A stretch of DNA of 64,000 bases from Chelydra serpentina (lineage: Eukaryota; Chordata; Testudines; Chelydridae), in the NCBI GenBank assembly GCA_037349315.1, contig JBAIAC010000026.1:2108001-2172000 (forward strand). The letters run 5' to 3'. Below the pieces are notes generated by a model. It saw only the letters and a list, made by a program, of their open reading frames with translations, was not told where the DNA came from and made no database searches. A program made the translations under genes and the position numbers. Below, one piece after another: positions 46,501 to 56,370 of the stretch (position 1 is the stretch's first letter; every line of letters starts with the position of its first letter).

Positions 46501-49500
46501 CACACCCACCCAGCCACTGGCCACGCCCTCCCCATGCAGCCACCACCGACCGCCACCAGCCACTGGCAACGCCCTCCCCACGCAGCCACCAGCCACACCC
46601 ACCCAGCCCCTGGCCTCGCCCTCCCCATGCAGCCGCCACCCACAGCCACCAGCCACACCCACCCAGCCACTGGCCACGCCCTCCCCACGCAGCTGCCAGC
46701 CACACCCAGCCCCTGGCCACGCCCTCCCCACGCAGCTGCCAGCCACACCCAGCCACTGGCCACGCCCTCCCCACGCAGCCGCCACCCACACCCAGCCACT
46801 GGCCACACCCTCCCCACGCAGCCGCCAGCCACACCCAGCCACTGGCCACGCCCTCCCCACGCAGCCACCAGCCACACCCACCCAGGCCCTGGCCACGCCC
46901 TCCTCAGAGGGCAGAGGAGGGCAAGGGCGCAGGAGTCCAAACCCTGCTGTAACTGCTCCACCCCACTCAGAGCCGGGGATAGAACCCAGGAGTCCTGGCT
47001 GCCAGCCCCTGCTCTGTGCCCTTCCTCCAGCCCCTAACCCCCCCCAGCAGGCAGCCCCAGAGCCAACCCCAGCGTGAGCAATGGATCCCGTTGGCGGGGC
47101 TGGCATGAGCAGTACAAGATGGGGCAAGGAAGGTGGGGCCGGACTCTGGGCATGGACTGGACTGGAAAGGGCAAGGGGACAGGGTCTATAACTATGGCAA
47201 GCAGCTACTGCACCATCTCTGGCATAGGGCAGCCGGGGCAGCCTCAGAGCAAAGGCTTGTCCATGCAGGGAGAGGCTGGCACAGGCCTAAGCGGGCCTCT
47301 GGGGGCTGGGGCTTCCCCTCACACTCAGATCCCTGCCCAGCCTGGAGCCTACGGGCCACTGCCAGCCCCTGTACCAGCCCCCTGGCTCAGAGACAGCAGA
47401 CACCCCAGCTGCACTGGCCAGGGAGCAGTTTGGGGCCTGGGAATCCCTGTCCAACAGGTTCCCAAAGCCAGGACCTACGGATGGGCTAGCGAGCAGGAGG
47501 CAGCCGGGGCTAGTGCTGTCTGGGGTGACTAGACCACCCAAGCTAAGCTACGGGCTGGCCCCAGCCAGTGAACTTCCACGGCCCCGCGGCGGGCATCTCC
47601 CGAGCTGGACCGAGGAGCCCGCTGCCGGAGCAGCTCCGAGACAGCTTCTCAAGCAGCGTCTCGCGGACGATGTCCAGCAAGGCCCCCCACCCGGGTTTGT
47701 CGGAGGCCGAGAGAAGAGGGAGCCGTCAGCGGGGGGGAGGGGATCTCGGGTGGCCATTCAGCCGGCTGCTGGGGCTGCCTGGCTACTCCATCTGCCATCC
47801 TCAGGGCGCGGGGGGGAGCAGCAGCCCAGAGGGCCACGGCCCCTTGGAGCTGACCTGGGCGTGGGCCACAGGCGACCCACGCAGAGCACAGGGGAGCCCT
47901 GCACTCCCACACGGACACACCACGGCGCCGGGAGCACGTGGGCCCAGCGGGACCCTGCTGGCGGCTCAGAGAATGCAGGGGCCCCTCCCGGAGCGCTCTG
48001 GGGCCCCCAGCTCCCGCAGGGCGCACCCCGTCCCGGGCCAGGCGCACTCACATAGAAGGCCTGCTCCCGGAGGGAGGGCGTGTCGGGCGGGCTCTGGTTG
48101 TAGGTGGAGAATCGCTTGTTGACAGTGGCTGCTTTGTTGACCGTGCTGGCAGCTGAGGGCTGATCGTCCTTGTCGAAGGGGCTGGGGGTGAGAGCACAGA
48201 GGTGAGAGGCGGGAGGACTGGAGCTCGGCTCCCAGTCCTCCTGCCACGCGCAGCGCTGGTGCCCTGTGCCATGGGGCAGGGGCTGGTAGCAGCGCTGAGC
48301 TCTGGCCCTGGCGCGGGCAATGAGCTGCAGAAAGCGACAGCAAGCGGGGAAGGGGGAGGGGTGGGCAGGAAGCCCAGGAGAGGGCATGGGGGAGGGCTGC
48401 CTAGCCACAATGCTGGAGAGCGAAGGAGGGGTGCACCACGCCCTGCCGGAGGGGCTGTGGGCCACCTGCCCAGGTAGGGGCCTGCCATCGGGACAGTGAG
48501 CACCACACGCCAGCCCCCAGCATCCTTCGGAGCCACCCACCGGCACCCAGCGCCGGGCTGGGCAGGCTGCCCCCAGCAGGGCCGATGAGCCCCGGGGCCG
48601 ACAGGGCCACACCAGCCCAACTAGCCCCCCTGGCCACTCACTTCCAGTTCACCTCCAGGCTGAGCTTGATGGTGCCCAGGTCATTGATGTCGACAGCCAC
48701 CACCTGCGGCAGCGCCGCGAACAGGTCCTTGTTTCGCACGAGACGTTGCCCACCACCACGTGGTTGGCCAGGCTCTTGAGCTCCGTCACCTGGCAGGGGA
48801 GAAGGAGGGGCTGAGGCCGGGGAGAAGGGGCACGTCGGGCAACCGCCTGCGAGCTGGGGGCTGCAGGGCACCAGCGTGGGCACTGCAGAGCCGGACCTGC
48901 TGGGTTTTACCCGCCGCTTGCTGGAAGCTCCAGACTCTGCCCTTTGCCCCGTCCCTGACCCCAGGATCTAGCCCGCCCAGCGGGGCAGCAGCCCGGACCC
49001 TGATGTGCAATGGGGCCCCGCCCAGCAGCTGCAGCTCCCAAGGCCTAGGTCTCTCAGCGTGAGCAGCCGCATCCATCCACACAGCACAGCGTGTCGGGGG
49101 ACTCGAACCTGCCACCTCTCGCCTCCGTTGGGCTCCGGCAGGGCCAGTGTCATGAACCAGCAGCTCGCCAGCTCTGCCAAGGGCCGGATCCCAGGCTAGG
49201 AGCCAGCAAGTACCGGGAGCCCTGGATACCACTGGCAGCTGCTCTGCCCATGCCCATAGCACGGCCCGAGGGCCCCCAGGCAGGCTGCAGAGCCCAGGCC
49301 CTGGCCCAGCGATCACAGACGGGCTGCTCAGCCACCCCCTGAGGTCAACCCCTCGCTGCCCAATGCGGGCGTAACCCTGGGAAAGGGAGATGCCAAGGTG
49401 GCCGTGGCTGGAGAAAGCCAGCGAGGGAGTGAGCGGTAGCTACCTTCCCCCACAAGCTGCGCCAGCCAGAGCCAACGGCACATTGCCTGGCCGCGGGCTC

Positions 49501-52500
49501 GGTTACTCGAGTGGATTGGATCAGGATGGGGCTGCTTCCCACCCAGCTCCTGGCCCTGCTGTGCTCAGGGCAGGTCGGCACAGGGCCCCAGGCCTGGCCA
49601 CTCCCCGGGGGCGGCCGGGATCCCTGTACCTTGATGGAGAGGAACTCTGTGATGAGGGGCAGGAAGACCATCTCCTCGCTGTCCCACACCTGCTTCCCAG
49701 TTCCCCTCGATGCGCCCTTCAGCTTCCAGCGCTGACGCCCGTACTTCATGAAGATCTGAGGACGAGAGGAGCGCGGGGTCGGTGCCAGGCGGGGCTCAGC
49801 CGGGACGCACCTGGCTCTTGGCCCACGCCAGCCGCTCCAAACCAATCCCCCGGCAGGGTCCGACCTACATGTCTCCCTGCCGCAGGTGGCTCGGTGGCGT
49901 GTTCGCTCTGTCCCCTAGGAGAGGGGAGCTGCCGGGGTTCCCCTCTGCCCCCCCCCAGGAGAATTTCAGTGGCTGGTTCTGCCAGTGACCCCATCCCAGC
50001 CCCCGCTTGCTGACGGCTGCAGCTGCATTCCCCACGTACCTCATACTGGTCCCCAGCACAGAGCCTGGCAAACCCGGCCAGTCCTGCAAGAGAAGTGGGG
50101 AAGGGAAGCTTAGAACCAGTTGACTCCCCTGGCCCCGGCCCCCACAGCTGGCACAGGAGAGAGGCCCCGCCGCTAAACCACGCGGCTAGATGGGGGATCA
50201 AGGGCCCGGGATTCACCCCCTGCCCTGGGCCCGGGATTCACCCCCTGCCCTGGGCCCGGTGCGGAGTCCCATGCGCAGGGCAGGCTTGGGCAGGAGGCGC
50301 ATGGTGCAGCCAGCCAGCCACCTGTGCAAGGCCAGCGCCGTGGCCTGGGGAGGTGGCTGGTGGAGCAGGAAGTCCTGGGGGAGCGGGGGGTGGGAGGGGG
50401 AGTGGGGTTGGGGAGTGTGGAGGAGCAGGAAGGGGGAGCAGGGTGGGAGGAGCGGGACGGGGAAGTGGGGTGTGGGAGGGAGCAGGGTGTGAGAGGGGTG
50501 GAGCGGGGTTGGGAGGAGCAGGATGAGGGAGGCAGGATGTGGGAGGGGGAGCAGGGTGGGGGAGCAAGAAGGGGGAAGGCAGGGTGTGGTAGGGGGAGCA
50601 GGAAGGGGGGAACAAGAAGGGGGAAGGCAGGGTGTGGGAGGGGGAGCAGGGTGGAAGAGGGGGAGTGGGCAGTGGTCTAACAGGCAGGGGAAGGCTCCAG
50701 AGCTGGGAGGGGAGGGGAGGGGGGCCGCGCTGTCTGGTGCTCCAAGGCTGGGTGGGGCAGGGGAGGGGTGTTCTGGGGGGTGGGAAGGGGCAACCAGCGC
50801 TCGGGGGGGAGGGGCGGAGCCTCAGGCTGAAGGGGTTGGCTGGGGGCTAGCCTCCCCGAGCTGTTGGTTTACCCACCACCTCTGGGGAACGGGGGTGGGG
50901 GGACCGGAGGGGGCAGTTACCTTTCATCTTGACGTGGAACTCCCCCAGCTGACTCTCCAGCTCGCTCTCCAGCAGACACATGTTCTGGGGACAGGAGGGA
51001 CGAGAGCACCCATTAGCCAACGGCTCCAGCCCCCCCCCGGCCCCCCATACCCCGCCCGGCCCCCCACTCACCTCGGTATACTCTTTGTAGCCCTTGCTGG
51101 CCTCGGCCAGGCTGTCGCGCGCCTCGCGGCTGCCCGGGGACGCGGCGGTGTAGGCCTTGACCATGTTGTGGGCCCCATCGCGGAGCCGCCGCTGGATGCA
51201 GTACGACTCGTAGAGCTCGTCGATCTGCAACGAGAGCCGCAGCGCCACGGTGAGGGGCTGGGCACAGTGCTGGGGGGGGGGGGTCTTCCGCACTCCCTCA
51301 TTTCCATCTCAACGCCTCCAGGTGCTGGGGCAGCAGTGCAGGGGAGCCCAGGGCAGCAGTGGAGGGACCGGGGGGAGCATGGGGGGGAACATGGAGGGGG
51401 AGTATGCGGGGGGCAGCAGTGCAGGGGAGCCCAGGACAGCATGGGGGGGGCGGGGGCTGTGGGAGCCCAGGGCAGCATGGTGGGGGGGGGGGGGGGGCTG
51501 TGGGAGCCCAGGGCAGCATGGTGGGGGGGGCGGGCTGTGGGAGCCCAGGGCAGCATGGTGGGGGGGGGGGCGCTGGGGAAGCCCAGGGCAGAATGGGAGG
51601 GAGGGGGAGCCCAGGGCAGAATGGGGGGGAGGGGCTGTGCCTCACTCAGGGTAATCCCAGTTTTGATAAGCACTGAAGTATGTCACCCCCACATGCCCAT
51701 AAGAGCCACATGATGTGAGGGGCACCCCCCACTCCCGGGCAGGCCGCCCTTACCTTGCTGGCGTGGAACTCCAGCCTGCGCAGGAACCGCTCGATCGACT
51801 TGACTTGCTGGAATCGAGCAGGAGGAGAGCGGGTCAGATGCAGTCAGCACGGGCCAGGCCGCAAGGGGCGGCCCCAGGCACACACAACCCGGGCTTCCCC
51901 GCTGCTGTGTCCGGGGGCCCGGCGTAGGGCAGGACGGGAAAACCGAGCGGCCTTCCCGCTGGGGCTGGGGTCCCCATGGAGGCCCAGCGCTCAGTCCCAG
52001 GGTGCCTAGTCGGTAACTGAGAGCGCCTTTCTCCCTCGTGCGTCAGGCCTTGGCCGCAAGCCAGCCACTAGCTCCCTATAAACCATCTGGCTCCGCAGCC
52101 TTCCCGGCGACTCGGGGCGCTGGAGGGGCCGTGCCTGGCTAGCTCTCCAGACACCCAGGGAGGCTTCTGGGAGACGTGGGACAGACAGGCCCTGAATGAC
52201 CAGGGCACAAACCCAAGCAGAACCACACACGTGCCGGCCCCCCTCGGCCCCCACACCGGCACAGAAGATTCTGCCCGTGTGCTCCCCAAAGGCCCGGGCT
52301 GGTCCAGGGCAGAGCACGTTAACCCTGGGATGCTGGCGTCCGGATTTCCCTGAGGGCTCCGTACAGGAGAGCCCCCGACAGCAACACGGACTCGGTGCAA
52401 CGCAGCAGGATACGAGGGGAGGCGCCCGGTTAGCAGAGCCTGCCCCGCGTTCCCCTGCACCTCAGGCACCGGCCTGCTAATCGCCTCAGCAGCAGATGGG

Positions 52501-54747
52501 CTGGGAGGCCCGTGGCGGGAGGGGAGCCGACGAGGGCGAATGGGTGATGAGTGCCCAGTTTGGAGGGGAGGGAGAGGGCCCAGAGAGCAGGGTCAGGAGC
52601 TCAGCAAGGGGCCCGCCCCACTATGCCCCCGTTGGCTCTTACCTTGTCGAGATCGTAGAGAAAGCCCTAGAGAAAGAGGCAAGGAGAGGGTGAGAGCTGG
52701 CGGGCACCACACGCCCTGCACTGGGGTCACGCATGGCGCTGCCACAGGACATGCTAGCACCTGGCAGCATGTCAGTGCAAACAGCGCACCCGTAACATGC
52801 AGCATGGGCGGCCCGGGGGGGGCAGCTCACTGCCCGTGCGCCAGAACCTCAGATGGGTTCCCACTGCAGCAGCGCACCCGTAACATGCAGCATGGGCGGC
52901 CGGGGGGGGGGCAGCTCACTGTCCGTGCGCCAGAACCTCAGATGGGTGCCCACTGCAGCGCGAAGACCCAGGGAGGGGCCGTCACGGGAGCACGTGCTGG
53001 GTTGCCGCAGGGCTCGGCAGCTCACACCCAGGCACACGCATGCTGGACTGCAGGGGAGGCAGCAGCCTGCCAGCCAGCCAGCCAGCGCTGTAATCCTGCA
53101 GACTCGCCGCTCCTGTCTCTCCTGGCCCAGCCGGCCCTTGCTTTAATCCCCTCTGCAGCTCCCCTGTGGGAAACCCTGCCCAGGGACCCAGCAAGGGCTC
53201 TTTGGCAGGGCTGGTGGGCAAAGCGCAGGGGGAGGAGCGGGCACAGCACCCGGGCAGAGCGGTGCCCACAGAGCGGAGCGCGACCCGCACTCACCAGGCG
53301 GGAATTCCTCTTGGACTCGCGGATCTGGGTGCTGAGCTTCTCCAGTTCCAGCTGGTGCACCTCCAGGTAGGCTCTGCGGGCAAGAGCACCCCCCACATTA
53401 GCCCCCAGGCTGGGCATAGAGCACACCAGCGGAGCCCAGCCCCAATGGGTGCAAAGACACCTTCTGGCTGCACCCTGCCCCCCTAGCTCAACCCCACGCC
53501 CGGCACCCGCCCCCTCAACTCTCCCCCACAACCGGCAACTGCCCCCCTAGCTCAACCCCATGCACAGCCATGCCTGGCACCCACCCAGCGCTCCCACCCC
53601 CCCGGCACCCACCCCCTGCCCAATCCCGTACCCAGCACCCACCCCCTCCAGCTCTCCCCCACCCATTGGCCACGCCTGGCATCTGACCCCGGCCACACCC
53701 AGCACCTACCTACCCAGCTCAACCCCATGCCTGGCACCTGCCCCCCCCCAGCTCGCCCCACCCACCAGCCGTGCCCAGCACTCGCTCCCCCGACTGGCCA
53801 CGCCCGGCACCCGCCCCCACCCACTGGCCATGCTTGGCTCCCCACACCCCCAGCACTGTGGGGAGGCAGTGGAGCCCAGAGGTGATGGGAGGGGGGTGAG
53901 GAGGTGATTGGGGGGCACCTGCAGAGGCCAGAGTTGCCAAAATACAAGTTTACCCAGGGCGCCAGCTTACCTGCCCCCAACTCACATCCAACTGGCTAGG
54001 CCCAGCCCCCACCTCCACCAGCCACGCCCAGCACCCCCCTCCCCCGTTCACTCTCCCCCATCAGCCACACCCGGCCTCGCCCCCAGCTCTCAGTCACTCA
54101 GCAGGGAGGAAACGCCTCAGAGCCAGGGCCAGGAATCACAGTGCTTTGCACTAAGGGCTGGTCCCAAACCCCAGGCGTGTGCCCCGCCCAGCCCACAGAC
54201 ACCGCCAGGCTCCTCCCAGCCGTCTGAGGGGGAGACTGACACAGGGCTGGGCTGGTGCCCTGCCTTCCCACTGGGCGTGGACGGCCCTGGAGCGCAGCTT
54301 CTCTGGGGCAGCCACTTGGGCACAGCGGCCCACCCTCGGCTCTCCGGTGGCCACCGCCTGGCGCGGGGTGGGTAACGCCCAGCCACGGAGAATCGATCTC
54401 GTCCACAGCCCTACGGCCCAGCCGTCCAGTCCCCGTGCAGGGGAACCGGCTCGTCTGGGGCCCTGCTGGGATCCCCGTGTCTGTGCGGAGCGGGGTGCCC
54501 CTTGTTCTGTTCCCACGCACCCCTGCTCGGGGCTGTCCAGCCGCACGGCTGGCTGCTCCCCCGCCACCCCCGTACAGCCGGGCAGGTCACTTACGTCAGG
54601 CCCTTCTTGAGCGCTTCGTACACCTCGTCCAGCCGGTCGGGCTGCGGCACCTTGGGCGGGGGGGACTTGTGGGACATGGAGAACATCCTCCTGACCCGGG
54701 AGCCCGTCTTCCTGGACACCGTGGGGGTGCTAAAGGGAGGCAGGTTC
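31423..54747 (-). CDS. RIPOR1: RIPOR1, Rho family-interacting cell polarization regulator 1 (20 coding exons, 5' end missing)
   Basis: RIPOR1 (FAM65A) binds active RhoA and, with CCM3 and MST-type kinases, helps reorient the Golgi during cell polarisation; this role is known for the mammalian protein. Exons span 54,747 to 31,423 and code for about 1,010 residues in all; human RIPOR1 is about 1,220. Exons 1-10 encode the conserved FAM65 N-terminal region with the Rho-binding helical segment. Exon 11 is the long Ser/Pro-rich disordered exon. Exons 12-20 encode the coiled segment and armadillo/HEAT-like C-terminus, ending GSMASTAF. Splice phases agree at every junction once two missing bases are allowed for. 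Exons 8, 9 and 11 contain small indels (see findings). The start codon exon is not in view. RIPOR2 and RIPOR3 fit less well, especially at the C-terminus. Confidence 0.95.
32513..32603 (-). CDS. RIPOR1: RIPOR1 exon 19
   Basis: Encodes [18 protein letters not shown] and [12 protein letters not shown], a HEAT-like helical pair. Acceptor CGGCAG, donor GTGAGT. 91 bp. Confidence 0.94.
33359..33442 (-). CDS. RIPOR1: RIPOR1 exon 18
   Basis: Encodes [20 protein letters not shown] then CAALGCLR. Phase 0 at both ends, 28 codons, donor GTAAGT. Confidence 0.94.
33540..33736 (-). CDS. RIPOR1: RIPOR1 exon 17
   Basis: Encodes [20 protein letters not shown] through [20 protein letters not shown] to FRER, part of the armadillo-like C-terminal domain. 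197 bp, acceptor CTGCAG, donor GTGAGC. Confidence 0.95.
34201..38330. repeat. 56-bp minisatellite array, about 73 copies (intron 16)
   Basis: The unit runs from GAGCCCGGGAACCGCACCAG through GCCAGCGCTGGTACC to ACCCACCCCT. It is 56 bp, with a 57-bp variant (extra C before CTGAG). Variants replace GAGCCC by GACCCC, GAGCCA or TTGTGCCA. Each unit contains the palindrome CCAGCGCTGG and a GGTACC site. The array fills nearly all of intron 16 of RIPOR1 and ends 23 bp from the exon 16 donor. Because the minus strand of the unit lacks stop codons, very long frames (up to 1,179 residues) cross it; these are not genes. Confidence 0.98.
38354..38512 (-). CDS. RIPOR1: RIPOR1 exon 16
   Basis: Encodes [33 protein letters not shown] and YVMELAEE. 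159 bp, acceptor CTGCAG, donor GTAAGA, phase 1 to 1. Confidence 0.95.
38673..38834 (+). mobile_element. tRNA-derived SINE, short copy
   Basis: Same head as the copy at 6,378 (GGGAGGGATAGCTCAGTGG, B box region GAGTTCAATCC) but internally deleted. The tail GGTCCTGCTTTGAGCAGGGG continues to ATTCTATGA and is identical in type to the CR1 3' end. It lies in RIPOR1 intron 15. Confidence 0.92.
38977..39138 (-). CDS. RIPOR1: RIPOR1 exon 15
   Basis: Encodes [38 protein letters not shown] and RQPGLADS. 162 bp, acceptor CCGCAG, donor GTGAGT. Confidence 0.95.
39354..39489 (-). CDS. RIPOR1: RIPOR1 exon 14
   Basis: Encodes [20 protein letters not shown] then [15 protein letters not shown]. 136 bp, acceptor TTGCAG, donor GTAAAG. 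Confidence 0.95.
39500..39710. repeat. G-rich tandem tract in intron 13
   Basis: Repeats of GGGACGGGATCAGGGCCTGG with variable G-runs. Low-complexity frames here are not coding. Confidence 0.7.
39979..40153 (-). CDS. RIPOR1: RIPOR1 exon 13
   Basis: Starts with a variable acidic stretch ([20 protein letters not shown]) and continues to the conserved [20 protein letters not shown]. 175 bp, acceptor CTGCAG, donor GTGAGT. Phase joins exon 12 across a 4.6-kb intron. Confidence 0.92.
40748..43813. repeat. mixed 61/50-bp minisatellite array, about 55-58 copies (intron 12)
   Basis: The long unit (61 bp) contains GGTACCAGCTGCCGCCCTGC, GAGCACGGAACCCAGGAGTC and CTGGGCCTCTGCTCTCACCC. The short unit (50 bp) lacks the 11 bp AGCTGCCGCCC. 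The left third is mainly 61-bp units; from about 42.6 kb to the right end nearly all are 50-bp units with GGCACC. The shared phrase AACCCAGGAGTCCTGG is a dispersed sequence also seen near 46,985. Long plus-strand frames (up to 965 residues) are artefacts of stop-free units. Confidence 0.98.
44103..44117 (+). promoter_or_regulatory. CTCF-type motif
   Basis: CCACTAGGTGGCGCT fits the CTCF core consensus CCASYAGRKGGCRS at every position. Located in RIPOR1 intron 12. Confidence 0.7.
44163..44387. mobile_element. hAT MITE with perfect target duplication
   Basis: Starts CAGAGGTTCTCAAACTGG and ends CGTTTGAGAAGCAATG. GACTAGGG flanks both sides (44,155-44,162 and 44,388-44,395). Same family as 17,033-17,209. 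A long G-run lies inside. Confidence 0.9.
44495..44513 (+). promoter_or_regulatory. CTCF-type motif
   Basis: TGGCCACCAGGGGGCGATA matches the commonly used 19-base CTCF consensus with one mismatch (A for C near the end). Same orientation as the site at 44,103. Confidence 0.7.
44798..44940 (-). CDS. RIPOR1: RIPOR1 exon 12
   Basis: Encodes [20 protein letters not shown] then [18 protein letters not shown] and an acidic EEEGG tail. 143 bp, acceptor CCACAG, donor GTGAGC. Confidence 0.95.
45357..46165 (-). CDS. RIPOR1: RIPOR1 exon 11 (long, frameshifted)
   Basis: The first part encodes [20 protein letters not shown], then [13 protein letters not shown] and [20 protein letters not shown]. This is a Ser/Pro-rich, probably disordered region. 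The end encodes [20 protein letters not shown] and [10 protein letters not shown], a conserved helix. The two parts lie in different frames; 809 bp is one base short of the phase-consistent 810. The switch falls near 45,538-45,546 in a G-run. Confidence 0.92.
46205..46905. repeat. 43-bp minisatellite array (intron 10)
   Basis: Units read approximately CTGGCCACGCCCTCCCCACG then CAGCCGCCAGCCACACCCAG, with length variants, in about 16 copies. Frames crossing it (up to 364 residues) are repetitive shadows. Confidence 0.92.
46906..48051. other. RIPOR1 intron 10, remainder
   Basis: GC-rich unique sequence. AACCCAGGAGTCCTGG at about 46,985 is a lone copy of the phrase amplified in the intron 12 array. 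No exon is recognised. Confidence 0.6.
48052..48181 (-). CDS. RIPOR1: RIPOR1 exon 10
   Basis: Encodes [38 protein letters not shown] and QAFY. 130 bp, acceptor CCCCAG, donor GTGAGT. Confidence 0.95.
48642..48789 (-). CDS. RIPOR1: RIPOR1 exon 9 (one-base deletion)
   Basis: The first part encodes [20 protein letters not shown]; the second, in another frame, encodes [20 protein letters not shown] and IKLSLEVNW. It is 148 bp where phase requires 149. One base is missing near 48,730-48,734, where GAAACAAGG stands in place of the expected GAAACCAAGG. Confidence 0.93.
49630..49755 (-). CDS. RIPOR1: RIPOR1 exon 8 (paired small indels)
   Basis: Encodes [14 protein letters not shown], then ASRGT, then [20 protein letters not shown] and SIK. 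The five residues ASRGT replace the conserved RIEG-type sequence because of a local frame excursion. Overall length 126 bp is in phase. Confidence 0.93.
50040..50083 (-). CDS. RIPOR1: RIPOR1 exon 7
   Basis: Encodes [14 protein letters not shown]. 44 bp, acceptor TTGCAG, donor GTACGT. Confidence 0.95.
50375..50690. repeat. G-rich purine tandem tract (intron 6)
   Basis: Degenerate repeats of GTGTGGGAGGGGGAGCAGG and GAAGGGGGAAGGCAGG. No coding sense. Confidence 0.7.
50921..50984 (-). CDS. RIPOR1: RIPOR1 exon 6
   Basis: Encodes [20 protein letters not shown] then K. 64 bp, acceptor CCCCAG, donor GTAACT. Confidence 0.95.
51072..51224 (-). CDS. RIPOR1: RIPOR1 exon 5
   Basis: Encodes [40 protein letters not shown] and [11 protein letters not shown], part of the FAM65 N-terminal helical region. 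153 bp, phase 0 at both ends. Confidence 0.95.
51340..51650. repeat. G-rich tandem tract (intron 4)
   Basis: Units of about 40-45 bp with GGGAGCCCAGGGCAGCATGG followed by long G-runs, four to six copies. Confidence 0.75.
51754..51807 (-). CDS. RIPOR1: RIPOR1 exon 4
   Basis: Encodes [18 protein letters not shown], 18 codons exactly. Acceptor TTCCAG, donor GTAAGG. Confidence 0.95.
52643..52666 (-). CDS. RIPOR1: RIPOR1 exon 3 (24-bp microexon)
   Basis: Encodes GFLYDLDK, eight codons, phase 0 at both ends. Acceptor CTCTAG after a pyrimidine tract, donor GTAAGA. The residues are a conserved link between exons 2 and 4. Confidence 0.93.
52782..52957. repeat. 88-bp tandem duplication (intron 2)
   Basis: CAGCGCACCCGTAACATGCA starts at 52,782 and again at 52,870. 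The two copies differ at a few sites, including the G-run length. Confidence 0.9.
53295..53373 (-). CDS. RIPOR1: RIPOR1 exon 2
   Basis: Encodes [20 protein letters not shown] then KRNSRL, an amphipathic helix in the Rho-binding region. 79 bp, acceptor CCGCAG, donor GTGAGT. Confidence 0.95.
53540..54075. repeat. degenerate C-rich repeats (intron 1)
   Basis: Irregular recurrence of CACGCCCGGCACCC-like phrases. No unit length is well kept. Confidence 0.55.
54595..54747 (-). CDS. RIPOR1: RIPOR1 exon 1 of those visible
   Basis: Encodes [40 protein letters not shown] and [10 protein letters not shown]. 153 bp, acceptor CCTCAG, donor GTAAGT. There is an acceptor at its 5' side, so at least one earlier exon exists and lies outside what I can recognise. 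Confidence 0.94.
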
Positions 54748-56370
54748 CTGAGGGGAGGAAGCACAAGGAGGCCGGGTGAGCTTCCTGCTGCCCTGTGCCA
54801 GGAGCTGAGTGCCTGCAGGAATCACTGAGGGGGGAAGCGCCAGGAGCAATGGCAGCCATCGCCCTCTCCCACCTGCCATGGGCTAGTGCCAGGCTGCGGA
54901 ACGCTGCCAGCTGCTAGCCCTGCACAGTGGCAGGTGTCCCGTCTCCTTTAACGCTCCCCCACCGTAGCCAGCGCCGAGCGTGGCCGGGACCATGCAAGGC
55001 TGGTGGAGGAAGGCTGCCGGGGCCCGCATTCCCGCCCACGTCGTCAGGGAGCCCGGTTCCAGCCTGGCCTGGCCCACGATTCTCTGGGCAAGAACCACAG
55101 CCAAAGCCACCGTGCCCACGTCCAATCACCGCCAGGTCTGCAGCGGCGAGTCTGCCGGTAACCCTGGGTAGATCCGGCCTCTGACATGGGTCCCGGCCAT
55201 GGAAACGGACCACTCTAGGCATGTTAATAACCCACGAAGATATCCACCCCCACCAAATCCCATCTCCCAGCGCTGGAGAGAGGAGCCTGGCAGTGCGACC
55301 TGATGGGCAACACACCTGGGCTCAGTAACCAGGGACGGGGAGCCAAGGGCCCTGACACTCGACTGCCAAGGGAGAACCGGGAGCGGGGGCAGGTTCTCCG
55401 GCAACCCGTGCTCCAACGATCAAAGCCAATTCTGGGGCTGAGGCGGACACCAGCACCATCTCCAGCCGCGCCTCTGAAGCCCCGGTTCTGGAAGCAGCAC
55501 CCACGGGGGCTAGATAGAGCCTGCTCCGATTTCCGGTCTCCTCTACTGGCCATGGGAGAGCTGGTGCTCTGCCCGTTTGTTTGGCACTAGCTGGGGCTGG
55601 TCATGGCTCACACGCTCCGAAGCCAGCTCCCTCCCTGCAGTCTGCCACGGCCCCGTTCCAGCAGTGCATTGAGAACTCAACCCCAGGCCACATGCCAGAA
55701 ACGGGCAGGGAACAGAACAGCGGCTGCAGGGACTCTCACAATCCCTCAGCGTCTCCACAGAGACAGGAAACCACCTGGGCACGCCATTCACCCAGCACCC
55801 AACACAAGGACCACAGCTCAGACTCCCTGCCCATGGGCAGCTCCCAGCCACCCGTAACTCAGACGCCGAGAGAGAGGACGTGGGCCCAGCAAGGCACTGG
55901 GAGTCCCAGCATGGGCCTCGGAAAGCTCTCCCACGGCCGGATCGGCCCCTCCTTGGGACGCTCCGTCCCAGATTTCTAAGCAAGGCACGATGTCCGTGGG
56001 TCTTTCCGGCTCTCCTCTTTCTCTGCCAGGATTCCCCAAAAACCCACACATTCATCTCCCCTTGGGCCAGCTCTTGAGCCTAGAGGCCCATCTTTAGGGC
56101 ACCAGAACCCCACCACCACCTGGGCCAGGCCATCACCTCCTTAAGGCAGCGGCCAGAGCGCCCCACAGCCCGATTCGAGCACTCCAGCAGGGCTGGGCAG
56201 GACACGGAATCCAGGGCCTGCTGAGTCAGTTCCACGGACGCTGGCCCCCAAATGGCCCCCCACCCACCCGCATCGCTGGTCTTCCGACCCGCTGAGCCAA
56301 AGGCACTCGAGCACCAACAGCAGAAAACAAAGGCTGGGACGGCAGGAGCAAAGAACCCCCCCAAGCAGTG
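54748..56370. other. RIPOR1 5' intron, no feature seen
   Basis: GC-rich unique-looking sequence. I searched for the short N-terminal exon(s) of RIPOR1 and did not recognise any. Confidence 0.5.

Noticed and set aside
45867..46961. 364-residue Gly/Trp-rich frame
   Set aside because: Shadow of the 43-bp array and of exon 11 in the wrong frame.
31423..54747. RIPOR1 as a pseudogene
   Set aside because: All splice sites and phases are kept and no stop codon interrupts except near single-base indels in homopolymers, so sequencing error is more likely.
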